Of a stretch of DNA of 64,000 nucleotides, positions 1-10,639 are shown piece after piece. This stretch comes from Dipteronia dyeriana. Its lineage: Eukaryota > Streptophyta > Magnoliopsida > Sapindales > Sapindaceae. The stretch lies in the NCBI GenBank assembly GCA_032871835.1, contig CM065297.1, positions 61,987,253-62,051,252 on the forward strand, read 5' to 3'. Under the pieces are notes generated by a model that was not told the DNA's origin, searched no databases, and saw only the letters and a program-made list of their open reading frames with translations. The stretch's first letter is position 1; each line of letters opens with the position of its first letter. The position numbers and the translations under genes are program-made.

Positions 1-292
1 GATAAGATCACCGTATATTATGGAATGAACCGCAGCTGTAGATTAACTACAAATAAAGTACCCAGCTTTATTTGCTATGTACGAACTCTTTAGATTGCTC
101 ATCTCAAACTGAAATCACATGTATATGACATTCATATACTCAGTTCGAGATTACATCCGGCAATCTTGGATGTTAAGTACACATTTTATATATAAATGTA
201 TGAGACAAGTTGAATGATTAAACTACTTCTTTTATTTATGTTCAATTCACATTTACAAATTACAAGATTTAGCACAAAAAGCCCAACACATA
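1..292. other. AT-rich sequence, no gene seen
   Basis: No coding frame or recognisable repeat is visible. The sequence stops abruptly at the copia RNase H remnant that follows, whose upstream codons are missing, so a deletion or insertion junction probably lies near 290. Confidence 0.4.
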
Positions 293-603
293 GTAGCAGG
301 GAGTGCTTGCACACAACTTCTTTGGATGAAGTAAATGTTTGTGGATTATGGCTTTAATCAAGGTACTCAAACCCTCTGTTGTGATAACATGAGTGCAATT
401 AATATTTCAAAAAATCTTGTCACTTTAGAACTAAGCATACAGATATTAAACATCACTTTATTAGGGAGCTAGTTGAAAGTAAATGCATTACACTTGAACA
501 AGTTGGCATAAATAATCAACTAACGGATTTGTTTACTAAGCCCTTAGACTCAACTAGGTTTAAATCACTTAGTAGGTCTATTAGGATTTGTCATAAGTCT
601 TGA
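293..603 (+). pseudogene. Ty1/copia polyprotein remnant (RNase H C-terminus)
   Basis: The translation starts with CTQLLWMK, then a stop, then DYG and CCDNMSAI. After a frameshift it continues TKHTDIKHHFIRE, LTDLFTKPLD and finally a TGA at 601-603. These are the usual end-of-pol signatures of plant copia elements: the ADYG block, the D-N-x-x-A motif, TKHIDIRHHF and the DIFTKPL block. The stop, the frameshift near 420 and the missing upstream part show a dead remnant. Its 3' continuation runs through 1663 and, after the CACTA insertion, through 4427-5780. Confidence 0.85.
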
Positions 604-1663
604 TGTTTTTGGTTATTGACCCTATATGGGAGCTCAAGCAAAGGGAGCAAATTGGCATATTAATGCATTGTACTCATTGATAATCTTTATGCTTCTTTAG
701 TAATTGCTTAAGATGATTGGTTGTACATATACTTATATATTTTTTAAATAAGTGTGCAACTTTTTTTTCCTTGCAATCCATGTCTTATTTATAATCAAAC
801 ATGCATTTTTGGACTAGGAAAATTTACTTTGGAAGTACATTTTGAATGACCTATAATTTATCTCCATGACATGATGATTCTCTAAATGACATGCCTTAAA
901 TTGATATGCTTGAATGCTAAGAATGAATGCAAAATTTGTTTGTGAAAGCAATGTTGAGACTTCAATCAATAAGGATCTAGTATCCAGTTAAAGGATTTTA
1001 CAATCCGAAAGTCTCTCTCTCTCTTTATTTGTCGAACAACACTACTATCATATGGGCATCCCACCCGAAAAAAAATATAAAAGGGCAAAATAGTCACTCA
1101 TATCTTGTTTTGCCTATAAAGTTTGATATTGTTGCTCTTAAAATAGAGTTTATCTTAAAATCTATATCTTGCTTAATTTAATGACAAATACTGAAATTGG
1201 TTCGGATTCTTTTGGAAACCTTTGTTATTTGTTTTGCCAAATACCATGATTTTTTATCTTGAATGCAACTTGTCTTGCATGCAAAGCATTCTTTCACACA
1301 ATTTTCCTTGATTCTCTCTTACTTAATTGAGTTGTATAAATTTGTTTATATGATTATTTATGCATATGTTGTTGTGTCATAAGCTCTCATTGCCAAGTTC
1401 TTACCTATTTAGGGGATATTCCTTTACCTATCTCATGACAAAAAGGGGGAGTAGTGTGATGTATAGGGGGAGTTGCATATTAGGGGAGATTGACCATTTA
1501 GGGGGTTTTATTCTTTAAAGAGAGTTGTTGTAATCATTGAGGGGGATCATGCTGCATTGCATAGCATGGCATGATTACATCATTTGATTGTATTGATTTA
1601 ATTTGCTATAGCTATCACAATTATTATCTTTTGTTAAAAGTACCTCAAACACACTTGGCCTTG
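604..1663 (+). other. 3' non-coding region of the copia element
   Basis: No intact ORF. Several polypurine tracts lie on the plus strand (AAAAAGGGGGAG near 1440 and GGGGGAG runs near 1465-1560), as is common between pol and the 3' LTR of Sirevirus-like copia elements. A CT microsatellite lies near 1014-1024. The region is interrupted by the CACTA transposon at 1664 and resumes at 4427. Confidence 0.55.
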
Positions 1664-2004
1664 CACTACAAAAAAAAAAGTCTATTGGGACGTTTTTTTT
1701 TGTCCCAATAGCTCTAAATTTGTCCTTATGGACCTACTGGGACGAAAAAAATTCGTCCTAAATTTTGTCGCCTTACGTGGGTCGCAATAGCCTTTTTGGT
1801 ACGAAAATTCAAATTCGTCCCTAAAGGATACCTATTGGGACGAAACAAAAATATATTAAAAAATTCATCATTTTGGGACAAAATTTCGATGTACTATAGG
1901 GACGAATTATTTCATCTCTATAGTACATCTATTGGGACGAAAAAAATTATCCCAATAGTATACATGTTGGGACGAAATAATTTTGTCCCAATAGAATATC
2001 TATT

Positions 2005-2355
2005 GGGACGAAATTACTTCGTCTTAAATTTTTTTTAAAAAAAATCTTATCTTACCACACATCATCACACACACACTACAACCACCATACACACTACCAC
2101 TCACTAGCACGCCCCATTCTATTGGGACGAAATTACTTCATCTTAAAAAAATTAAAAAAAAATCTTATCTTACGACACATCATCACACACACTACAACCA
2201 CCCTACACACTTCCACTCATTAGCACGCCCCATTCTATTGGGACGAAATTACTTCGTCTTAAAAAAAATTAAAAAAAAAATCTTATCTTACGACACATCA
2301 TCACACAAACACACTACAACCACCCTACACACTACCACTCACTAGCACGCCCCAT
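2005..2355. repeat. Three-copy ~115 bp tandem repeat inside the CACTA element
   Basis: Each unit begins with a subterminal motif (TATTGGGACGAAATTACTTC), passes through an A/T tract and CTTATCTTA, then a CA-rich block (ACACACTACAACCACC) and ends CACTAGCACGCCCCAT or a close variant. Copies start near 2000, 2113 and 2231. The units differ mainly in A-run length. Confidence 0.85.
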
Positions 2356-2440
2356 CGACTTCATCATTGTGTTCAGTGGGTTTTGAACCCATGACCCAAT
2401 ATGGATGGAGGCTTATCGCTGGACCAAATGCTTCATATTG
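2352..2440 (-). repeat. tRNA-like (SINE-type) head
   Basis: On the minus strand an A-box-like segment (TGGTCCAGCGATAAGC) precedes a B-box-like segment (GGGTTCAAAACCC) at about tRNA spacing. This resembles the head of a tRNA-derived SINE rather than a functional tRNA: no acceptor stem closes it. The body cannot be delimited. Confidence 0.4.
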
Positions 2441-2589
2441 TTAATAGTTGCACAATATTTATATATAACATATACTGGTTGTTAAATTTTTATTGATGAT
2501 TTTAAATCAAACCCATATTGAAAAAAGCAATTGTTTGAAAATTTAAAATTTTATTCAACTAATCAAAATTTGTATTTCAATGATGGTTG

Positions 2590-2805
2590 TGCATATCCCT
2601 TTCACACCTAGTGGTAAGGGGTTCGAGTCTCACCATGCACATTTTACAAGCATGTGTTGAGAGTTTTCTCTCTGTTTGTAGGAATAACCCTCTATGCGTA
2701 ACCTTTCCCTGATAATGGGAGTAGTGTTATAGGTCGTTCTTGTAGATTTTAATTAATTTCACTAGGTCTCGGCAGCAGCTATATTTCAAGAAAAAAAATG
2801 ATAGA
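2590..2805 (+). repeat. tRNA-derived SINE-like element
   Basis: It contains CTAGTGGTAAGGGG (A-box-like) followed directly by GGTTCGAGTCTC (a near-perfect Pol III B box), then a non-tRNA body with ACCCTCTATGCG and a short A-rich tail (AAGAAAAAAAATGA, about 2788-2801). This layout and the body motif resemble the plant Au/p-SINE type. It is nested in the CACTA element. Confidence 0.6.
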
Positions 2806-4426
2806 CATATTATAAAATTTTAATTTCTATCGGGGCGATTAATTTTCATCTTTTTACATTCGATTGTGTTGAGCTTAAACCATTAGACTACACAACTTCA
2901 ACTTTTATAAATAATACAAAACTATTTATATTTAATGTAAATATGTTATTATTTTTTTTATTCAAATTAAAATTGTATTGAAATATTTAAAAAAATTATT
3001 ACTAAATAATTTAAATTGATTCCAGTAATTTTTATAATTATTTTGTATAATATACAAATGGCTATTAAAAAATATTTATTAGATAATAATTTATTAAACT
3101 ATTAGTTCAATGGTTACAAGAATGAATAATGAATGAAACTCTCACTTCAGTAGAGATTTCTACCCACAATTGTGATTCATGAATAAATTTATCCACAATT
3201 ACGTCGCCTCAAGGATGAATTTTAATTTTCGTCCTTATAAAATGTCTATAAGGGAGAAATTTGGAAAAACCAAACTTGGTTTATTTGGAACCCTATCGTC
3301 CCACTACCCACACACCCACATCTCACTCTCATCACAACTTTCCCATCGCAATCCAGCATCATTTAATGATTCTTTCACCACCAGCATCGAACCACTCACC
3401 TGAAACTAAAGCAAACTTATCCATTTTGCTACTACTTCGAATTTATTAATTAAAACATACTATTTATATAGAACCTCTATATGTTATTACAATTTTAATG
3501 TAGATTAATTCCAAAAAATTCTTTTCTTGTTAAAAAATGTTTATTATAGTATTTAATTAACTATTTTTTTCAAATCACATATTGCCAGATGAAATGGTCT
3601 ATCGTTAATCGAATACGGATTATAGAGACTTTCTTTACAGTTTTCAATTTAATCGATAAATGTAATATTTGAATTCCTATCACAAAGGGAAGGATAAATG
3701 TAAAACAACTTTCTAAAAAGTAGTTTTGAATTTAAGTTATTTATTTATTATATTTATAAAAATACATATATAATTGTTCGTAATTTTTTGAATTAATCTA
3801 TAATAATTCATATAAAAAAATGGAGCAAATTTAATTATGATCTTTGAGAAAAACTTTAAAAAATAAAGAGAAAAAATAAAAAATATAATCTCAAAAAATC
3901 ATTATCATAAATAAATATTATTTTTGTCTTAATAATATAACCTCTAAAATTTCTTCTTCTTCTTTTTCCTTTTTCTTTCCAAAAAAAAAAGTTAAATTTT
4001 TTAGGGACGAATAATTTTCGTCCCAAAAGACATTCTACTGGGATGAATGATTGATTTCGTCCCATCCTATTGGGATAAATTATTTTCGTTCCTAAAAGTC
4101 TCAATATTTTTACACTAGGACGAATAATTTTTTTCATCCCAATAAACATTCTATTGGGACAAATATTTTTCATCCCTAAGAGTCTCGTCGGGTTTGTCCT
4201 CTTTAGGGACGAATAATTTGTTTCGTCCTAATAGACGTTCTGTTGGGACGAATTTTTTCATCCCTAAATTTTTTTTAGATTTTAAACTTTTAGGGACAAA
4301 TTTGTTATTGCGTCCCAATAGATGTTTTATTGGGACGAATAAAATTCGTCCCAATAGATGTTTTATTGGGACGAATAAAATTCGTCCCAATAAAATTCGT
4401 CCCTATAAACCAATTTTCTTGTAGTG

Positions 4427-4619
4427 TTGGAAGGTATTTTCTTGATTGATTTTGTGTAGGTTGGATCCTCTACAAGCCTTGGATTGACTTGAAGATGTTC
4501 AAGACTTAGATTATAGGCTTATTATAATGTAGAAATTATTGTCGACCAACTTACTTTTTATTATTGTGAGTTTGCTTTGTGAGTGGTGGTTTTGTCACAA
4601 AATAGCCAAAAGCGGAGAT
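4427..4619 (+). other. Copia 3' region resuming after the CACTA element, with polypurine tract
   Basis: The sequence continues from 1660 once the transposon is removed. It ends in AAAAGCGGAGAT immediately before a TG at 4620. This matches the degenerate polypurine tract (normally AAAGGGGGAGATTG) that precedes Sirevirus-like 3' LTRs. Confidence 0.6.
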
Positions 4620-5271
4620 TGTAAGTGTCTCATTTTATGATTGGCTTATTTCGTTGACAAAATCACAATTGGATTCAAAAATTGTAAAGGATATATTAGA
4701 ATTTGAAGATCTCCCATTATAGATGAAATTGGACTCCAAGTGCATCAAGAAAGGTAGATTACTTGATTCTACTCTTATTTGAAGAGATGTAGTTACACAC
4801 ACTCACTTACATGCATTGTCATTTGTTATGCATTGTATTCTCATGCTTTCATGATACATTTTATGACATTTATCACACTCTACACTTGCACATTTTGCAT
4901 ATAAGATAGTGTGTTGAGTTTGCCTGGAAAAGAGGATTTTCCTCTTCACTGCAGTGCAGGTCGCTGGCTGAGCACCTGCCTCCGCTGTCCTAACAACGGT
5001 TAGTTTCAGGAGGTGCATGCTTTGAGGACCACGGGCGATGCACTTGTTTGCACAATGGTTCATGCTACGGTATTCTCCAATAGGCCCATGTTGCCTATAC
5101 CGCGACCTGTGCTCTTACATACACAACAATCCCCACGGCGGTATTGTTCTGGCCGTGCATCGTTGCATGCATTACGGTCTAGATAACTTGCCTGTGCCGC
5201 GGTCCAACCAGCGGTAATAACGAGATTTTATTACTGTTTTTTTAAAACGGCGTCACTACGTCTAGGGCTTC

Positions 5272-5326
<55 letters not shown>

Positions 5327-5780
5327 CTTTTCCTTTCTTTGCCTCTTTAGAGCTTTAGAATCCATTTTCTCTCACTCCTTTTTGAGCTCAAGAGTGACTT
5401 GCAAGGAAAGAAAGCAAGAACCAACTTTTATTGTTCAAAACCCAATTACCCATCATTCATTTATGATTCAAGCATCATCTAGCTTCATCTAGGATGTTTA
5501 TAAGCATAGGTCTTCATCTACAAAGTTGACTTGGTAAGTAGAACATCATCCTCATTTATTTTCATGTTCTTGCTTAACAAGAAACCTCTTTTATGACTTG
5601 TTTGCATTTAGACTAGGATTCTAGTTACAAGTTGAATTTTTTGCATGTTGATTTGTTAAGTAGTTGTATTGTGATAGTTATTGCATCTAGGAATGCTTTG
5701 ATTCCATATAGCTAAGTTGTATGCATGTCGTATAGCAACATGATATCTAAGAATGTTTTAAATGTTATCATTAAATAGTG
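4620..5780 (+). repeat. 3' LTR of the copia (Sirevirus-like) element, right end approximate
   Basis: It starts TGTAAGTG right after the polypurine tract. A GC-rich block with CCGCGG-type motifs (about 4950-5220) precedes a degenerate TATA-like region (CTTCATATG, about 5268) and a TG microsatellite. The order matches the reverse-oriented LTR at 47370-48743: GC-rich block, CTATGGCTT or CTAGGGCTT, TATA, then GCATCATCT...AAGCATAGG. The 5' partner LTR is outside the window, so the right boundary is uncertain. Confidence 0.6.
5274..5325. repeat. (TG)n microsatellite
   Basis: An uninterrupted TG dinucleotide run of about 50 bp sits at the TATA position of the copia LTR. The apparent ORF of Cys/Val repeats over it is not a gene. 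Confidence 0.97.
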
Positions 5781-6035
5781 ATATAATCATTTTCCCCCCT
5801 ACAGTTTGCCATATTAGATACTTTGCCCCTTCTAGTTTCATTAATGGTCAGTCTCCCCCCTGAAATCGAAAATATTGGTCATTTTCCCCATTCTACCAAG
5901 TTTTCCATCCAAACTAACATTAACCATTAATTGTAAAAATTGAAACACCTCCGTCATGGATTGAACCTCTATCTTTGTGATCAAAAGCTACATGACTTAA
6001 CCAGCTAAGCTACTCAAGATCATTATTAGTGATTT
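5780..6035 (-). repeat. tRNA-headed SINE-like repeat
   Basis: On the minus strand from about 6030 the sequence reads GTAGCTTAGCTGGTTAAG (tRNA D-arm/A-box-like) and then GGTTCAATCC (B box). It is followed by a body containing GGGGGGAGACTGACC and GGGGGGAAAATGA. The head resembles an elongator tRNA, but the acceptor stem is not closed. 6036-6168 is AT-rich low-complexity sequence (ATATAATTTAAAATA-type) with nothing else visible. Confidence 0.5.
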
Positions 6036-6168
6036 GTTGATTTAAATGAATATATAGTTATATAGTTATATAATTTTTGTAAAATAATTTAAATATGTTT
6101 ATATAATTTAAAATAAACTCATATATATAGTTTAAAATAAATCTATATATATAATTTAAAATATATAT

Positions 6169-6744
6169 TGTTGACGTCGGTTTCTGGATGTATGAGAAAA
6201 GTCAACAAGATTTGGATTTTAGCTGTGATTTCAAAGAGAAGAGAAGGAGAAAGTAATTGGACGCAAGTTTTTACGTGGTAAAACTCCGATGACCGGAGAA
6301 ACGTCCACGGGTGGTTGAATAGTCAACCAAGCCAAAATCCACTATGAATGAAATAATTACAATTCTCGATCTCTCTTTTTCTCTCTGTATTTTGCTATGA
6401 TTTCTGTATATTCTGTCTCTATCTTTTGTGATGAGATTACGGGTATATTTATATGTCCATAGAACCCTAATCTTCTTTGTACAAGTAATAAAAGATCTTT
6501 GTATTTAATTATGATTGGTACTTGTTTGAAGTAGACCATCTTATTTCCCGTTTCGGAGACTTTTAGTGAGATTGAATGGGACTCTAGTGATTCAGTCCAG
6601 TTAGGACTTATTTCCTTATAAAAACGTAGTCTTTTTGAAGAAATAAAATTGTTGTCTGATTAGGAACCCTTTCTGCTTGATATTCTGTTCTTCTTGGAAT
6701 TTCTCTTTGATATTGATATCTTCGTGTATTTTAATGACTTGATT
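6169..6744 (-). repeat. 3' LTR of Tat element 1 (left copy; may extend to 7097)
   Basis: It aligns throughout with 17474-18050, sharing CTCCGATGACCGGAGAAACG and AGTCCAGTTAGGACTTATTT. Pairing stops after TTGATT at 6744, yet neither copy ends in CA there. Reading on, CCAAACA at 7091-7097 is followed by GGGTTTCCTTTCGG, the complement of a possible polypurine tract. The original LTR may therefore have run to about 7097, with its outer ~350 bp lost from the right copy. Confidence 0.8.
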
Positions 6745-6793
6745 CGTGTGAGCTACGCGCTGGGATTTTTTATTCGGTTATCTTCATGCTTGC

Positions 6794-6921
6794 CCCGAGT
6801 AGAACACGATATCAGCTGGTCCCGAGTGATGTCATCTGATCCCGAGTAGACAATATCATTAACTAGCCCCGAGTATCTTTAACTGACCCCGAGTAGTATA
6901 TGACGTCAGTTGACCCCGAGT
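6794..6921. repeat. CCCGAGT repeats at alternating 27/20 bp spacing
   Basis: CCCGAGT starts at 6794, 6821, 6841, 6868, 6888 and 6915, giving spacings 27, 20, 27, 20, 27, a 47 bp period made of two half-units. An inverted copy (ACTCGGG) lies near 6954. A palindromic TGACGTCA (bZIP-type site) is at 6901-6908. The run lies upstream of the antisense ORF and inside the possible LTR extension. Confidence 0.9.
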
Positions 6922-7359
6922 AGGTTTTGTCCAATACTTGTTTACTCGGGCTTCTCTTCTTTGGTGATGTCTTGCAGGATATTTTCTTAATGCCTATTTA
7001 GACGTCCACCTGGCAATTTTATTCTCTTTGTCGATGAAGTGTACGTCTGGTAAAATTTACATACTACAAAACCCTCTTAAAATATTTTTGCCAAACAGGG
7101 TTTCCTTTCGGACAAAAGTATTTTAATCAATTCTTCAATTTTTATATCTTTCTAGTGCCAGAGTAAATGTCTTATCATAATGGCGTATCTTAATGGTAAG
7201 CCTGTAAATTAGATTTGCCTCCTTACGCGAGATCTTCAATGATAGCGACGTTTTGGAATTCTGATGTCGAAAGCTAGTTCTCTTTTTGACACGTGTCTTT
7301 TGCCTTTTCATTTTTCGATATCATTTATGAGAAACGACATTCGCGTCTCCCTGTGAGCT

Positions 7360-7573
7360 GCCTACGTCATCAAATCTCGTCATAGATTTTTCCTGCCTTG
7401 AAACCCTAGGGTTTCATGCTATTACCCCTTTAAATTCTTCACTGAGGGGTTGCGCTGGTTCATTTTCAAAAACTCATACAAGAAAATTTTCCTAGCCCAG
7501 ATTTTGTTCACGCAGAAAATCGCCATTCTCTGTCAAAGGTCTTTTCATCAGATTTCATTCAAGGTTAGTTTTA
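7360..7573 (+). promoter_or_regulatory. Putative promoter and leader of the antisense ORF of element 1
   Basis: CTACGTCATCAAATC, CCCTAGGGTTTC and a weak TATA-like TTTAAATTC (about 7430) precede the first ATG of the plus-strand ORF at 7574. The matching part of element 2 has a clear TATA. This is inference; there is no transcript evidence. Confidence 0.35.
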
Positions 7574-10475
7574 ATGGAACCAACTTCCCATCTTCATCTT
7601 TTTACTATAGCTCTCGAAGCGCTCGATCGTGGGGATTTCCAGTTGGTTTCCTGCGTTCGAAGATTACTGGGGGAAATCCTCCCTAATCAACCTCTTTTTT
7701 TAGAAGTCGGTGTTTCTAGGCTTCACCCTAACGTCCATTTTTCTGTATCCAGTTCTGATTCTTCATCTAGTTCTGAATCTGTCGTTTCTAATCACAGGGT
7801 ACCACTTTGATCAAGGATGGGAAAGCATCAAAACAAAAGCGAAGTCCATAGTTACAACTCGGGCAGCGTTCAGATTGGGAGCAGACTGTTAATGAGAACG
7901 ATGTTGAAGAGGCATTCAGAGTATCTCATCTCACTTTCTCTACTGATCGCTCTAGTGGGTTTGACACCGAGCCGAATATGGTCGGGGAAGATGAGATCGG
8001 GAAATATCGTTCCCGATTCGATCTGGATAATTCGGTTACTATGATTCCTTTGGGTGATAGAGCTGCATGGAATCCTCCCCCGGGTATGGTGGCAATCTAT
8101 GGATCCTTGCTCTGCTGCGGCGTCACACTTCCTCTTCAGCCGTTCATTGCTTGGTTTCTAGCTGAAACAGGGATCGCTCCGGCTCAACTGGCCCCGAACA
8201 GCTATAAGATCTTGATGTGCATGTGGCACATGTACAGTCGGATGAATTTGTCACCACCCTCCCCGGGTGAAATCAGGAACTTCTTCACGCTGAAGTACTC
8301 TGGCAAGACAGGAGCCTATTTTCTCAAGTCCAATCTGCCAGATTGCTGGGTCCCCAAGGGGACAGAGGTGAATCGGGGAGTTGATACCTCTGATGTCCCC
8401 AAAAATAGGGGTTTTTGTAAGGTGATTCCTTTCATTCAACAAGTTCTGGAAGAACAGTTGATTTTTTGTTGGAGGGAATCTAGGTCTTGAAGTCACCCTC
8501 TTGGTTGGGGAAACTAGGAGGGTGCTGAAAGTTCCCCGCTTCTTCTGTTCTCTCGAGGTATGGAACAAGAAGAAGCTTGAATTTAGTGACACTGAGTTGA
8601 CCAGACTTGCTCAGGCAGGTGTTCTCACTCTGGAGAAGAGGAGCATGACTTATCTTTTCAACTAGACGAAAATGATAGAGCTCAGCTTCTTCAGCCAGAT
8701 TTTGGGCTACCGCAGGCGATGTAAGTGATCTTTGTAACCCTTTTTTTTTCTTTTAATTATATTTTTTTTTCTTACGTGATTCTATTTTTTTATTCTAAGT
8801 GTACAATACGGACATCGTTTGCAACCTTCAAGCTTGCCAAGTGAAGTCGATTCTTCAGGCGAGCCGAAAAGAAGCTTCTCGTTAGAGCAATAATGGTATT
8901 GCTCTACCTGAGACTGACGAGGAACTCGATGTAGCCAAGGAACAAGTCCCCGAATATGTCCCCGAATATGTCGCTCAGCCTACCGCATGGGAGACTAGTG
9001 ACCCCGACAGATACTCAACTGCCTGATGATTTGGAGAGGCAGAGTGAAGGTCTTGTTGAGGGGCCTGCTGAGCTGTCAAACGCCAGTGATGGAGGTGAAA
9101 ACTTCGAGGGTCAAGTACATACTGATCCTGAATTTTTTGAATCCTTCCGGGATGATGTCCAGGAAGATCATACGATTGATCACAGCTTCCATCGTTCTCG
9201 AGCTGAGAAGCGGAAGGCAGTCGAATCTCCTACTCACCCTCTAAAGGTCCCTCGGGTGGTCTCATTCATTGACTTTAGTGATGAAGATACTGGGGCTGAA
9301 ATTCCCCTGAGTGTTGTTGAAGCATCGGCGGATGCGGAGACTTCGGAGCCGAACAGGGGTTTCCCTCCCCCTGAGGTTGAAGATCAAAGGGCTGAACGCT
9401 CAGGAGATCCTTCTTATCCTTCTCCCCAGGATATGCTCAGGGCGATGTCATCAGGCAGAGCTTTTATCGGGGATGATCATTGGAGTCATCTAAGGGGCGT
9501 GCCTTTGACGAGTCGTCTTCAGAATATCTTCAACGACTTATCTTATGTAAGTTATTCCTAACTCTTCAATTGTCTTGCCCGTTTGCTTGATAGATTTTTA
9601 ATTTCTTTTTTTTTTGTAGATGGTAGCCGAGTTCGCTGAGCTGATTTAAACGTAGAAACATCAAACTGATCGAATAAGGCGTTTGAAAGCTCAGTTGGAA
9701 GAAAGTGAGGATAGCCATGCTCGGGTCGAATCGGCTTATTTGAAAAAAGTCGGCAGTGCCCAAGTGTTTGCCGACCACTGTTTGGCGAAGCAGGTTAAGG
9801 CTGAGGAGAAAGCTTCTTTGGCAAAGGAGAAGGCAGCTTCATTTCAAAATTTGTTGTTCTCTGCCCAAGAATCAATTCTTAAAGCCGAACAGGAAGCGGA
9901 GCAGTCTAAGTCGGCATATGAAAAAAAAAATTGAAGACTTGGAGCGCCAAGTTTTGACGGTCGAATCCTTATCTAAAGAGACAAGGTTGGAACTCGAAGT
10001 CCAAGGGGTTGACCGTTTCAAGAGATTCCCTGCCTACGATGCCCTTCTCTTTTGGGAGTTTCAATGAGGGCTGGTTTCAGCTGGCAAGTTCTTCAAGGTT
10101 AAGAATCGAGCAACTGAAAAAGCTCGACCCAAATGGGAGCTGTCGATCAAGAATCACGTGGATCTGTCCTCGGAATCTCTTCGGAGTCAGATGAAGGAGT
10201 GGAGAGCTTACTACCGTAGCTGAGGCAAAGAGCCCCATCCCATGCATTTGGAGGTTCCATCCGAGCACTCCCTCTCGACTTTTTACGCCAGTCAGAAGTC
10301 GGCCAAGGAGGGTGTGGTGCCTGATGCCGGACCAATCCCAGGAGAAGATTACAGCCAATGGATGGATGATTCGGTCGACACGATTGTTTGGCCTTCTAAC
10401 GAAAGTCTACTCCATGAATATGAAATGGTGCCTGACCCGAGTATCGGCAAGAGCTCTAAATCCTCACAATCTTGA
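7574..10475 (+). pseudogene. Antisense (aORF) gene of Tat element 1, Transposase_28-like with coiled coil
   Basis: This decayed multi-exon gene runs opposite to the element's pol. The start (7574) encodes an acidic, Ser-rich N-terminus. 7978-8490 encodes the conserved core: AAWNPPPGMVAIYG, LPLQPFIAWFL, APAQLAPNSYKILM. This fits the PF04195 family ('putative gypsy type transposon'), where PLHPF and QLxPNSW recur. Frameshifted coding continues to about 8710 (VLKVPRFFCSLEVWNKKKLEF). A likely intron runs from GTAAGTGATC at 8719 to a T-rich acceptor near 8800. 8956-9546 is acidic, a second intron runs from GTAAGT (about 9547) to TTTTTTGTAG (about 9620), and a coiled coil follows (RRLKAQLEES, EEKASLAKEKAASF) to about 9934. 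Coding-like sequence fades by 10475. Function unknown. Confidence 0.6.
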
Positions 10476-10639
10476 TTTTTGTAGAATTTTCATAAATTTT
10501 TTGTAAAGATTCTTTGTTCTATGTAACAATTCTTGTAATAGAATTCTTGTTACTTAACAATTCTTTTGATTCTTTTGTAACAATTCTTTGTAGATGAATG
10601 AAATTCCGAGTTAACTAATTCTGAAAACCGAGTAATTTT

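Larger units (their letters stand above)
1664..4426. mobile_element. Non-autonomous CACTA (En/Spm-type) DNA transposon
   Basis: The left end is CACTACAA plus an A-run. The right end, read on the minus strand, is CACTACAAGAAAATTGG. The element is flanked by identical 3 bp duplications, TTG at 1661-1663 and TTG at 4427-4429, as expected for CACTA insertion. Both ends carry dense subterminal repeats of TATTGGGACGAA and its complement, pointing inward (about 1680-2020 and 4010-4405). No transposase frame is visible, so it must have moved in trans. Short ORFs over the ends (residues such as LLGRN repeated) are translations of the subterminal repeats, not genes. It sits inside the 3' region of a copia element and contains tRNA-derived SINE-like sequences and a 3-copy tandem repeat. 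Confidence 0.93.

Noticed and set aside
1796..4424. Short ORFs with LLGRN repeats at both ends of the CACTA element
   Set aside because: They result from the subterminal TATTGGGACGAA repeats; inverted copies give similar frames on both strands.
5274..5492. ORF starting with Cys-Val repeats
   Set aside because: Translation of a TG microsatellite.
5940..6030. A functional tRNA gene on the minus strand
   Set aside because: A and B boxes are present but the acceptor stem does not pair and a long non-tRNA body follows; a SINE-type repeat fits better.
8251..8592. Minus-strand 113-codon frame
   Set aside because: Shadow of the plus-strand antisense ORF core, which has family motifs while this has none.
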